This document shows, piece after piece, positions 18,001-28,344 of a stretch of 64,000 nt of DNA. The DNA is taken from NCBI RefSeq assembly GCF_032854445.1, contig NC_088299.1, positions 9,853,608 through 9,917,607 of the forward strand. The letters run 5' to 3'. The notes under the pieces are model-generated. The model made no database searches, had not been told where the DNA came from, and saw nothing but the letters and a program-made list of their open reading frames with translations. Made by a program: the position numbers and the translations under genes. Position 1 is the stretch's first letter. The number at the start of each line of letters is the position of its first letter. This DNA is from Liolophura sinensis (taxonomy: Eukaryota > Mollusca > Polyplacophora > Chitonida > Chitonidae).

Positions 18001-21000
18001 CCTCACCCCCACCCTCAGGTGGTACAGGAAAAGTCTATTAATTAAGCTTGAAATGGCAAAAGGAGTCAGCTGTTAAATGGAATCTGGTCCCAGCAGAATG
18101 AACAAATGTTGCCATGTTACAGAACCTGTTATTGACAATCCTCATACACCTGGGTTTGACATGACTGCTCTAGTCAGTAGAAGACAGATCATGCTGGCTT
18201 CCTTTCCAGCCGTACGTGGGAAGGTCTGACAGCAGCCCGAGGATGGTCGTGGGTTTCCCCTGGGCGCTACTCCCACCACAATGCTGGCCACTGCCATATA
18301 AGTGAAATATTCTTGAGTATGGTATAGTATAACACCGACAAAATAAAATAAATACGTACGTATGTATGTATGTATGTATGTTTTGTAGAATATCAAAGGT
18401 GATTATATCATATCGAAGACCAGGGAAAGATATTGATCATAGACAGTAACACTAGACATGCTGACAGTACCACTGTTACGACAGAATCAGTGGTCAGAAT
18501 TAAACAGCTTGTACATCTGTAAAGTTTCAGTTCAAGTCCTGCTCTGAAGACAAACTTCTGGAAGATGGTAAATGTGTATTTCATTCCTACTTCCACGGTC
18601 TTCTGTCAATAGCTTACAGTTGCTCTGGGGCCTCCATGGCCGAGGGGATTAGCAAGCCCTTTCAGCGTAATGACCCAGGAACCTCTCACCAATGCAGTCG
18701 CTGTGAGTTCAAGTCGGCTCTTCTGCCATACTTTTTAAGGTATGTCAGCAGCCCTATGATGCAAGGTCCTTCAGCAACCTATGGATGGTCGTGGGTTTCC
18801 CCAATTTCCTCACATCATAATTTTGACTGCCGTCTATAGGTGAAATATTCCTGAGTACGGCATAAAACACCAATCAAATAAATAAATAAACACAGTTACT
18901 CTACTTAAATGACATCATGTTTGCATGAGTGTTTTGAGGTTTGTTTGGATATCCTACTGGAAAGCACCAAAAGTAATACATGTACTTCATGACATTTATT
19001 TACCCTTAAAATGGTCAATTTGGGACAAAACTTAAGGTCATTTACATAATATTTTTTTGTAATATTTCTGCTTGGGGTACACTAAAAATATTACGATTTC
19101 TGTCCAATACTAAAAGTGAAAATAAGGAGGAAGAGCAGTTACATTTTTATGATCTTTGTATTTGGAACGCAAATTTTGAAAGATGGTCAGCTCACAAATC
19201 TGGATCCACACCTGAGATGTGTTGTTGGTTGTCTTTAAACGAAAGATCAAAAATAACTTTTGAAACTATTTGTATACTGGTGTTGGCATAATAAGGTGTC
19301 CATCTTTTCAAGACAGGTATTTTTTTTCAAGTGAGAGGTAAAAACCAGAATCTCAGCTATTTGTAGACATTTCTGAAATATTTTTGCTTCAAAATTCAGC
19401 AAATGAAAACTATTCCCAGAAGACAACATATTTATCTGTAGGAGGATAATTTTTATCTCCAAAGAAAGAGATGTTGCTGGAGGTGGAAAATCTTTGCACC
19501 TGTTGAAAAAAAGAATTACCTGTCACATGCAACACAAAGAAAAAAATTTCAATTCAACCTGTATTATATTTGTCTAATTATGACTGCAGGGTATTAATTT
19601 GCTAACAGAAATCGAGAACTAATAAATGCTGTGTGATCAAAGTGTGCACAGTTAGAGCAGAGGAAAGGTAGATGGCAAAGCTTGTCAGAATCAATCAATG
19701 ACAGGCAGGAGTGCTGACATGACAGGAAACCATTTCAGGCAAGTTCCTGCTCACAAGCACCCTCAGAAAGCAGCTAATAATGTCAATCTTGTTACCAAGG
19801 GAACAAGTTAACGATTCACTATCGCTGATGCAATTATAGGTAAATAATGCCAGATCTAACGACCAGTCTCATGTTGCCACTTGTTCAAAAACAATAGCAA
19901 ACACCACCGAGTAGGTTTGAAGTGGAGTAAGAGAAGAAGTTTGCGGGTGTAGATGAACAAGCCTTTTGCTGATATTGATCCATTAATTACATGACTAAGA
20001 TCAGATTACACACATTATATAAACTTCATTTGCCATACAAAAAGGCGTTCCTATGACAACCAAATGTGCATCTGTAGTGGAAAGAAACTATAACTCAATT
20101 TAGGATAATCCTACTGCATCGTCTTGTATACTGTATCTCTTTGCACAGAATAACAACACTCAAATCATGACAGAGACGATAACTGAAGAGAGGGTTACAC
20201 TGTCTTGTGTTTTCAATTCCTGCTTCTGGAAAGTTCCAATACGTACTTTAACTGCACACTGTGCTGGAGAAAGCAATGTGTAGACACAGGAAGTCAATTG
20301 CATTTTCTTATACATGAATACAAGCAGGCACTAATTCAACCTTCACACCATAAAACTATAACTTTCTCACATCTAGTCGTATGGTATGTGGGATGGTCTG
20401 CCAGCAACCTGCGGATGGTCATGGGTTTCCCCCAGGTTCTGCCCCCGTTTCCTCCCACCATAATGCTGGCCACCGCAGTATAAGTGAAATATTCTTGAGT
20501 ACGGCATAAAACATCAATGAAATAAGTAAATAAATAGATCTAGTCCTATGTACAGAAATTAGGGACTGTCTAAAAACTATATATACTCCATAACACTCAT
20601 TGGTCAAGCCATTTGACTTACAGGCACTGATTGGCCATCAAAAATATACTGACAAGCACTCATTGGTCAAGTCATCTATACTCCAAGGCACTCAATGGTC
20701 AAGCCATCTACACTTGCAGGCAATCATTGGTCAAACCATGTGTACACCCATGTACTCATTGGTCAAGCCATCTGTACTCCAAGGCACTCATTGGTCACAA
20801 TGACAATCACGAAAATTGTCCTCAAAGGCACTAATTGTCTAATCAATCTAATTGACTTTTCTAGAAGATAACAAGCCCTTCACAAGTGACACTGCCCTTT
20901 AAAATCTAACTGACACTGGTTTGTATGTGGTAAATGTCTGTTTGGCGCGTCAGGTCTTGCTCTAGTCTTTCAATGCTTTCTATTAATATGAACAAACATT

Positions 21001-24000
21001 CTGGAAGTAAAACAGACAAACAGCCCAAAAGTCCAACTGTATCTGTAACTCACCACAGGGAAGTAATGTACTAAGTTTTGATTCAACACTTGAACCATTT
21101 GGAAGGAAAGTCTGGGGAACTGTCCAGAGCAGGTCAAATATAACCATTATCTTGTTGAAAATGAATGAAACAACCCAAAAGCTGTCATGGTGAATCTATG
21201 CACCAAGTTTCAAGTCACTATGGAGAACTACTTTCAAAATAATTTTGCTTAAATGCGAAAAAAATACTAAAGTGAAATGTCAAATGAAAGACAACTAAAC
21301 ACTTTTCATAAAAGTAGTTTGACTAATTTTTTTTAGAACCTTTTCAACCAAATAAAATACATTCAAAAGTTTGAATCCTGTGGTGGCCTTTCCTGACAAT
21401 ACTGGGACCAGTGACATTACATCATGTTTTTGTCGCTTAGAGTGCTACATTTCATCATCAAAAATGCAAATTAATGTAGATTTTTGAATAAATTTGTGAC
21501 GTCACTGATACCCTCTGCTTCACTACGGATCATAGTATAATCAGATTTTGTCAAACCATTTTATGCGATGGGAAAAATTCTAAAAAAAAAAAAAATCACA
21601 CTATATTCTTGGACAGTTTTTAATGGTATTTCATCTGACATATGATCCATTTTGGTGTTTCCTTTACTTTTAATTGATTTGTTCTTTCCTGCACCAGCAA
21701 CGCACAAATAAAAGCCGGTGAACTTGTCCTCATTGTGAAGAGAAAATACAAGTGAAAATGCACGAAAGATTCATCAAAACTTAAACATACAATGTCATAC
21801 ATGGAGACAAAATCAGTAAAACCTTTAACACTCAGGTGGCAAGACAAATCAAATGTGAACAGTGAATTGTTCAACATCAACAACACACAAACACCAAGTT
21901 CAAACAGTGACATTTTTTCCAACGTACCTCTACACTTAGAACGCCTGAAATTTGACAAACTTCTATCCGGGCCCTTTGTAATTTGTTGTTTGCCGCAAAG
22001 AGAACATTTGGTGACCTATAAAACAACATACACTACATTACATGTATAAAACAATATAATTCCCCATCTGTCAAAATTTTCATTATAATTAATATTTGCA
22101 TTATTTCTCAAAAATAAATGTACCCCATTCTCATAGAAGTTTTTGTATTCATTAATAAAAAAAAACAGTTATTGATGTTCACTGCATTTCAATTTGATGA
22201 GGCAGACAGTTGGACTACACATACACTAATTCGTTAACCTTGTCGCACATGAAAGAGCAACTTTCAGTACAATTTATGCACATTTTTAATTTAATTTTGG
22301 AGACAAAACTACAATAGTTGGATTGACCTCTTTCAGGGCTTCACAAAAAGCATAAGTTTTTCAGTGTGCTGTAATTCTTCAACATTTTCGGTGTTTATTT
22401 AAGCAATTTCCAAAGGCATTTTTCTGTGTTGACTGATCAAATCATACTTTTTGTGAAGCCCTGAATCTGGCCAATCCAACCAATGTAGTTTTGTCTCCAA
22501 AATTAAATTAAAAATGTGCATAAAATGTACTAAAAGTTCCTCTTTTATCTGCGAAAAGGTTGAAGAATTTGGGTATACAGTTTAATGCCTTCAGAATATG
22601 CTTGAATAAACATCTTGCAAACATGCCAAAAGGTTGAAAAATAACAGTACATGAACATTGTTTAAAATCATTTTCAGTTTCTAATTTTTAAATTGCTACC
22701 AAAACCAAACACACAACATGCTGACAGAGAACATTTGCTGGATGTCTGATGTTACACATGTACATGTACTACCAAAACCAAACACACACCATGCTGACAG
22801 AGAACATTTGCCGGATGTCTGATGTTATGCATGTACATGTGCTACCAAAACCAAACACACACCACGATGACAGAGAACATTTGCTGGATGTCTGATGTTA
22901 CACATGTACATATGCTACCAAAACTAAACACACACCACGATGACAGAGAACATTTGCTGGATGTCTGATGTTACACATGTACATGGACTACCAAAACCAA
23001 ACACACACCACGCTGACAGAGAACATTTACTGGATGTCTGATGTTACACATGTACATGTACTACCAAAACCAAACACACACCACGCTGACAGAGAACATT
23101 TGCTGGATGTCCAATGTTACACGTATACATGTACTACCAAAACCAAACACATGCCAAGCTGACAGAGAACATTTGCTGGATGTCTGATGTTACACATGCA
23201 CATGTACTACCAAAACCAAACACACACCACGCTGACAGAGAACATTTGCTGGATGTCCAATGTTACACGTATACATGTACTACCAAAACCAAACACACAC
23301 CACGCTGACAGAGAACATTTGCTGGATGTCTGATGTTACACATGCACATGTACTACCAAAACCAAACACACACCACACTGACAGAGAACATTTGCTGGAT
23401 GTCCAATGTTACACGTATACATGTACTACCAAAACCAAACACATGCCAAGCTGACAGAGAACATTTGCTGGATGTCTGATGTTACACATGTACATGTACT
23501 ACCAAAACCAAACACACACCACGCTGACAGAGAACATTTGCTGGATGTCTGATGTTACACATGCACATGTACTACCAAAACCAAACACACACCACGCTGA
23601 CAGAGAACATTTACTGGATGTCTGATGTTACACATGTACATGTACTACCAAAACCAAACACACACCACGCTGACAGAGAACATTTGCTGGATGTCCAATG
23701 TTACACGTATACATGTACTACCAAAACCAAACACACACCACGCTGACAGAGAACATTTGCTGGATGTCTGATGTTACACATGCACATGTACTACCAAAAC
23801 CAAACACACACCACAGTGACAGAGAACATTTGCTGGATGCCTGATGTTATGCATGTACATGTGCTACCAAAACCAAACACACACCACGCTGACAGAGAAC
23901 ATTTACTGGATGTCTGATGTTACACATGTACATGTGCTACCAAAACCAAACACACACCACGCTGACAGAGAACATTTGCTGGATGTCTGATGTTACACAT

Positions 24001-27000
24001 GTACATGTGCTACCAAAACCAAACACACACCACGATGACAGAGAACATTTGCTGGATGTCTGATGTTACACATGTACATATACCACCAAAACCAAACACA
24101 CACCACGCTGACAGAGAACATTTGCTGGATGTCTGATGTTATGCATGTACATGTGCTACCAAAACTAAACACACACCATGCTGACAGAGAACATTTACTG
24201 GATGTCTGATGTTACGCATGTACATATGCTACCAAAACCAAACACACCATGCTGACAGAGAACATTTACTGGATGTCTGATGTTACACATGTACATGTGC
24301 TACCAAAACCAAACACACACCACGCTGACAGAGAACATTTGCTGAATGTTTGATGTTACACATGCACATGTACTGCCAAAACCAAACACACACCATGTTG
24401 ACAGGGAACATTTGCTGGATGTCTGATGTTACACATGTACATGGACTACCAAAACCAAACACACACCATGCTGACAGAGAACATTTGCTGGATGTCTGAT
24501 GTTACACATGTACATGTACTACCAAAACCAAACACACACCAGAGTGATTGAGAAGACTTGCTGGATGTCTGATGTTACACATGTACATGTACTACCAAAA
24601 CCAAACACACACCAGAGTGATTGAGAAGACTTGCTGGATGTCTGATGTTACACATGCACATGTACTGCCAAAACCAAACACACACCATGTTGACAGGGAA
24701 CATTTGCTGGATGTCTGATGTTACACATGTACATCGACTACCAAAACCAAACACACACCACAGTGACAGAGAACATTTGCTGGATGTCTGATGTTACACA
24801 TGTACATGTGCTGCCAAAACCAAACACACACCACACTGACAGAGAACATTTACTGGATGTCTGATGTTACACATGTACATGTGCTACCAAAACCAAACAC
24901 ACACCATGCTGACAGAGAACATTTGCTGGATGTCTGATGTTACACATGTACATGTGCTACCAAAACCAAACACACACCATGCTGACAGAGAATATTTACT
25001 GGATGTCTGATGTTACACATGTACATGTACTACCAAAACCAAACACACACCACACTGACAGAGAACATTTGCTGGATATCTGATGTTACACATGTACATG
25101 TACTACCAAAACCAAACACATACCACACTGACAGAGAACATTTGCTGGATGTCTGATGTTATGCATGTGCATGGATGACCATAACCAAACACATACCATG
25201 CTGACAGAGAACATTTGCTGGATGTCCAATGTTACACATTTACATGGACTACCAAAACCAAACACACACCACGATGACAGAGAACATTTGCTGGATGTCT
25301 GATGTTACTTGTATACATGTACTACCAAAACCAAACACACACCACGCTGACAGAGAACATTTGCTGAATGTTTGATGTTACACATGCACATGTACTGCCA
25401 AAACCAAACACACACCATGTTGACAGGGAACATTTGCTGGATGTCTGATGTTACACATGTACATGGACTACCAAAACCAAACACACACCATGCTGACAGA
25501 GAACATTTGCTGGATGTCTGATGTTACACATGTACATGGACTACCAAAACCAAACACACACCAGAGTGATTGAGAACACTTGCTGGATATCTGATGTTAC
25601 ACATGTACATGGACTACCAAAACCAAACACACACCATGTTGACAGGGAACATTTGCTGGATGTCTGATGTTACACATGTACATATACTACCAAAACCAAA
25701 CACACACCACGCGGACAGAGAACATTTGCTGGATGTCTGATGTTACACATGTACATGTGCTACCAAAACCAAACGCACAACACGCGGACAGAGAACATTT
25801 GCTGGATGTCTGATGTTACGCATGTACATGTGCTACCAAAACCAAACACACACCACGCTGACAGAGAACATTTGCTGGATGTCTGATGTTACTTATGTAC
25901 ATGAAGCTTCATATTAGCTTGCTGAATTACAATTATGGCTCAACACCTCTAAAGATTGTCTTTAAGACGGTGGTGGTTTAAGTATTCAATGGCTTTTATT
26001 TCATAAAATGCAGTCCAGGGTGTGTCTTAACAAATAAAAATCACCAAATTAACCTTCACTGTCTAGTTCTATGGGGTAAAAGCGGCTTTAAACTGCAAAG
26101 TCCTCCAAAACCTCCAGCTCTAAGACTTAGTCTGGAGATTAAGTACCCGGCTTTCAAGATGAATTCATCTGAAGTTATCTTGCTTTACTGGAAATCTATT
26201 ACAATTTAAACCTGCACAAAGTAATTATCATAAATAATAATCATAATTGGCTAATTTCTGTACTGTAGCTGCTTAAGGGGCCTTAGCCGTAATAACATGA
26301 ACATTGAACAACGCATAAGTGGCTGCTTGTGTTCTTCACAGTGAAAACCACTTGTCTTCCACCAATATTGTCTGCATATCCCTACTTTGTCACATATGGG
26401 GATTTGTGAAAAGTCCCTACTTCACATATGGGGATTTGTGAAAAATCCCTACTTCACATACGGGGATTGTGAAAATCCCTATTTCACATATGGGGATTGT
26501 GAAAAATCCCTACTTCATATATGGGGATTGTGAAAAATTCTTAAATGTGGCATTAACTAACAATCCAATAAAATAAACAGTAATCATGATCAAGTTTTGG
26601 ACTTCTTCTTGTCCAAAATTTATACTATAAAAGTTAAAAATCTGTTCAGGACATGATGAGCCTGTGCTGTGAATGTCTCACCATTTGTGTTGTACTCCTT
26701 CTGTACAATGACAACCAGCTTTGCTTCCATCTACCCAGGGGGACGTTGCTTCCTACAGGCTTGAAATGCACTTGAGACTGCGCTAACTTTGGTCTGTACC
26801 TAACAGTGACAGAATCTGGGTTGTCCAGAAAACACTCACCGCAGAACGGACAGACGGACATGCTCTTCTGACTCGGGGCTGACAATATTACACAGAAAGA
26901 AGTTAAATTCCTGTAAGTGGTTGTTGAATAAGCACTTATAACAACCCTTTGTTTAACATCCTTTACAGGTGCTCCTACAGGTTAAGCACAGTTCTGTACA

Positions 27001-27870
27001 TATGATATGTGTTCTTCACAACACTTTTACTTATTAATTAATGTTATCATGTACATTATAGGTGCATTAATGTTATCCCTACCATAATAGAAGAAAGAAA
27101 TTGAATTAAAAAATTACATTTTATTTCTGAAGGAAGTTAATGTACTTGGGGTATCAACTACAAGTTGTTAAAAGAAAAAAAAAACATTACCCTGCATGCG
27201 TTGCATTAACTCCAACATCCTCACCCTAGAAAGGTAAGGAAAAAATCAAATAAAAGTACTGTCAACTAAAGTGGCCTCTAAAGTTATACTTTATCAATTG
27301 AATTTATCAAGGGTTAAAGTATTTTTACAGTAGGTACATGTAATCATATAAATAGACATAAATACATGAATTCCCCCCCCCCCCCCACCCCTCAACACTT
27401 CACCCCCCTACCACCCCCACCCCTCACATTCCACCCCCTCGAGCCCCACCCACCACACTCCACCCTCCTCCATGCCCCCAAGCTCCACCCCCACCCGCCC
27501 CCCTCTATCCCCTCTTCCTCCATCCCACCACCAAAAAACACCAAAACTGTATTTACCATAAAAATTTGCCTCCCAGAAAGAACACAGCAAATACAGGTTA
27601 CAGATTAGCACAGAAACTTATATTCCAAGGGCATACCATGATGTCCTGCATGCACATGCCACATCCCCGTCCCCACCCCACTCCCCACCTGGATGAAAAA
27701 ACACAAACCATCAATACACTTGTCTTTTATCAATGAAGAATCAGGCTACAAAGCCACCAATCAACTCACCGATACATTCTTTCTAAGGTTGGGTTCTTTT
27801 CCCTCATAATTTCGGCCATAGAGGTAAATAATTTGACCCTCAGTAGGTTTGCCCTGGCATTCTCTTCCAT
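14769..27870 (-). CDS. RMP24: C18orf21 / RMP24 homologue, zinc-ribbon protein, six-exon gene
   Basis: Predicted protein of 304 residues from exons 27770-27870, 27191-27225, 26682-26878, 21928-22015, 16341-16521 and 14769-15081. All junctions are GT-AG and the phases join exactly. An N-terminal helix (ANLLRVKLF...NPTLERMY) precedes two cysteine pairs, CPFC (55-58) and CSLC (115-118), the zinc ribbon of the Rpr2/Rpp21/Snm1 type. A lysine-rich linker (KGKRKRKEKAKLKRKQK) and serine-rich region follow. The C-terminus ends KDFLSSI, like the FLSSL near the end of human C18orf21 (about 220 residues, from memory). Human C18orf21 has been reported as an RNase MRP-specific subunit (RMP24), so a nuclear role in rRNA processing is inferred. 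Upstream non-coding exons are possible. Exons and splice sites are seen directly; the family call rests on the two CxxC blocks and the C-terminal motif. Confidence 0.82.
15125..15620. repeat. 125-bp tandem repeat, about 4 units
   Basis: TTCATTCTGATC(A/G)ATTCATCC recurs at exactly 125-base spacing (GATC at 15181, 15306, 15431, 15556), with the shared TTATAGGGCCATCTAAAAG and TTACACAGAGGCCCTATTTC. Units are nearly identical. It lies in the last intron of the minus-strand gene. Confidence 0.95.
15727..15963 (-). mobile_element. tRNA-derived SINE, family 2, near full length
   Basis: Read on the minus strand it starts GGGGCCTCCGTGGCTCAGTC, with GGTTAGCGCGCTAGCGCAGC (tRNA-like head), and passes through CCGCAAGTGGGAAGGTCTGC-type sequence. 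It ends with GTACGGCGTAAAACAC and an AT-rich tail. It lies in the last intron of the minus-strand gene. Confidence 0.88.
16341..16521 (-). CDS. RMP24: C18orf21 homologue, exon 5, basic/serine linker
   Basis: The acceptor is GGCCTGCAG and the donor is GTATGA. Residues 141-201 include a strongly basic KGKRKRKEKAKLKRKQK run, a likely nuclear or RNA-contact segment, then a serine-rich stretch ending SHLSLGSPIIS. Confidence 0.83.
18160..18360 (+). mobile_element. Family 2 SINE, 5'-truncated
   Basis: Contains CATGCTGGCTTCC, GCCGTACGTGGGAAGGTCTG, GGATGGTCGTGGGTTTCCCC and AAGTGAAATATTCTTGAGTA, then an AAATA-type tail. Confidence 0.82.
18627..18893 (+). mobile_element. Family 2 SINE, diverged full copy
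   Basis: It starts GGGGCCTCCATGGCCGAGGG, has AATGACCCAGGAACCTCTCA and GCTGTGAGTTCAAGTC (B-box-like). It ends TACGGCATAAAACACCAATC plus AAATA repeats. Confidence 0.85.
20372..20538 (+). mobile_element. Family 2 SINE, 3' half
   Basis: Contains GGATGGTCATGGGTTTCCCC, the CACCATAATGCTGGCCACCG block, AAGTGAAATATTCTTGAGTA and an AAATA-type tail. Confidence 0.82.
20590..20840. repeat. 32-bp tandem repeat, about 8 units, with CATTGGTCA cores
   Basis: The unit is close to CACTCATTGGTCAAGCCATC followed by TGTACTCCAAGG. Most units keep ATTGG, the reverse of CCAAT, at about 32-base steps. It lies in an intron of the minus-strand gene. Confidence 0.88.
21928..22015 (-). CDS. RMP24: C18orf21 homologue, exon 4 with second CxxC
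   Basis: The acceptor is GTTTTATAG and the donor is GTACGT. It encodes VTKCSLCGKQQITKGPDRSL, the second zinc-binding pair (C115, C118). It follows exon 3 in phase and is separated from it by the 4.7-kb satellite-bearing intron. Confidence 0.85.
22240..22570. repeat. Foldback element with long imperfect inverted repeat
   Basis: The left arm has TTAATTTTGGAGACAAAACT and GGGCTTCACAAAAAG. The right arm has the reverse complements CTTTTTGTGAAGCCC and AGTTTTGTCTCCAAAATTAA, and both arms extend to GTGCATAAA-type ends. About 120-base arms surround a loop of about 85 bases. Arms also occur near 10.4, 44.9 and 52.8 kb, so this is a dispersed family. It lies in intron 3 of the minus-strand gene, just upstream of exon 4. 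Confidence 0.85.
22715..25905. repeat. 73-bp satellite array, about 43 units
   Basis: The unit is built of CTACCAAAACCAAACACACA, CCACGCTGACAGAGAACATT, TGCTGGATGTCTGATGTTAC and ACATGTACATGTA. Sub-variants recur in blocks: CCAATGTTACACGTATACAT units alternate with standard units at 146-base spacing in 23.1-23.75 kb, and AGAGTGATTGAGAA units sit near 24.5 and 25.6 kb. That shows higher-order duplication. It fills most of the intron between exons 3 and 4 of the C18orf21 homologue. Confidence 0.96.
26385..26540. repeat. Short tandem repeat with GGGGATT...AATCCC hairpins, 5 units
   Basis: Units of about 31-33 bases read ACATATGGGGATTTGTGAAA and AATCCCTACTTC. GGGGATT pairs with AATCCC across TGTGAAA, so each unit can form a small stem-loop. 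Confidence 0.85.
26682..26878 (-). CDS. RMP24: C18orf21 homologue, exon 3 with first zinc-ribbon CxxC
   Basis: The acceptor ATTGTCAG precedes and the donor GTGAGA follows ATG. It encodes residues 46-111, including CPFCGECFLDN, comparable to the CPYC...LDN of human C18orf21, and the following RPKL stretch. Confidence 0.85.
27191..27225 (-). CDS. RMP24: C18orf21 homologue, 35-nt microexon (residues 34-46)
   Basis: It is bounded by CTTTCTAG and GTAATG. Exons 1 and 3 are out of phase with each other. This 35-base exon joins them exactly, completing CG-G (Arg) and G-CC (Ala), and adds VRMLELMQRMQ, which extends the helix. Confidence 0.72.
27366..27535. repeat. C-rich low-complexity tract
   Basis: A run of 14 C followed by CCACCCC-rich sequence with almost no G. 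It gives proline/histidine-rich frames on one strand and glycine-rich ones on the other; neither looks like a gene. It sits in intron 1 of the minus-strand zinc-ribbon gene. Confidence 0.85.
27770..27870 (-). CDS. RMP24: C18orf21 homologue, exon 1 coding part (residues 1-34)
   Basis: The acceptor-like GTGGTGTAG ends at 27884 and the exon runs to the donor GTGAGT, which starts at 27769. ATG at 27870-27868 is the first start in the open frame; the 13 bases before it stay open, so the true start could lie further upstream in another exon. The NPTLERMY motif resembles the NPxLxRxY helix before the zinc ribbon in Rpp21/Snm1-type proteins. Confidence 0.72.
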
Positions 27871-27883
27871 AATTTCCCAATTC

Positions 27884-28344
27884 CTACACCACAAACACAA
27901 ATGGAAAAACATATAATACACATAATTTGTTAATATAAACACACTTCCATCCAGTTTTACTAAATGAGTCCATTTTCAAAAAATAAAAAAAGTTTCACAA
28001 TACTGACTACCTTTGAATCCATCCAGAGGAAGAATAAACTTTCATACCATTGAAACTTTGCAAATATGGACACTTTCCCTAACATACCATTGATTCTCCC
28101 CCAATACCCCAACCCATTTCCCTGCTGCTTAACGGAATTTCATCACAGCATGTCACCAAGTACGTTGTGGACATAGTCCCATTGTCTAGCAAAGATGTGG
28201 GCTGCCTGTTTCTGGAGAATGAAGGAATCAGCTTATGTGATGTGGCGGGATGACGACAATTCATAGAGGAACAGAAGCGGGTTTACAACAAACACAGACA
28301 GCACCCAGTTATTTAGGATACACGCGCATAATTCCCGCAAATGG
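27884..28344 (-). other. Upstream flank of the zinc-ribbon gene; possible 5' UTR exon
   Basis: On the minus strand a 61-codon frame (28264-28079) runs into CAATG-GTATGT, which could be a splice donor with exon end near 28089. Its phase does not fit as coding sequence before exon 1, so if used it would be 5' UTR. No promoter motif was recognised. Confidence 0.2.

Larger units (their letters stand above)
16522..21927 (-). other. Intron of C18orf21 homologue with SINE fragments
   Basis: 5.4-kb intron holding SINE pieces (18.2, 18.6 and 20.4 kb), a TACG/TATG microsatellite near 18350-18380 and a 32-bp repeat near 20.6 kb. No additional exon is needed for the phase between exons 4 and 5. A 129-codon minus-strand frame at 17325-17714 shows no recognisable domain. 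Confidence 0.6.

Noticed and set aside
22715-25905. CRISPR-like array
   Set aside because: Units are directly adjacent at 73 bases without unique spacers, and the window is animal nuclear DNA. It is a satellite.
27366-27611. Proline-rich (+) or glycine-rich (-) protein
   Set aside because: Low-complexity C-rich tract. It lies in the intron between exon 1 and the microexon of the zinc-ribbon gene.
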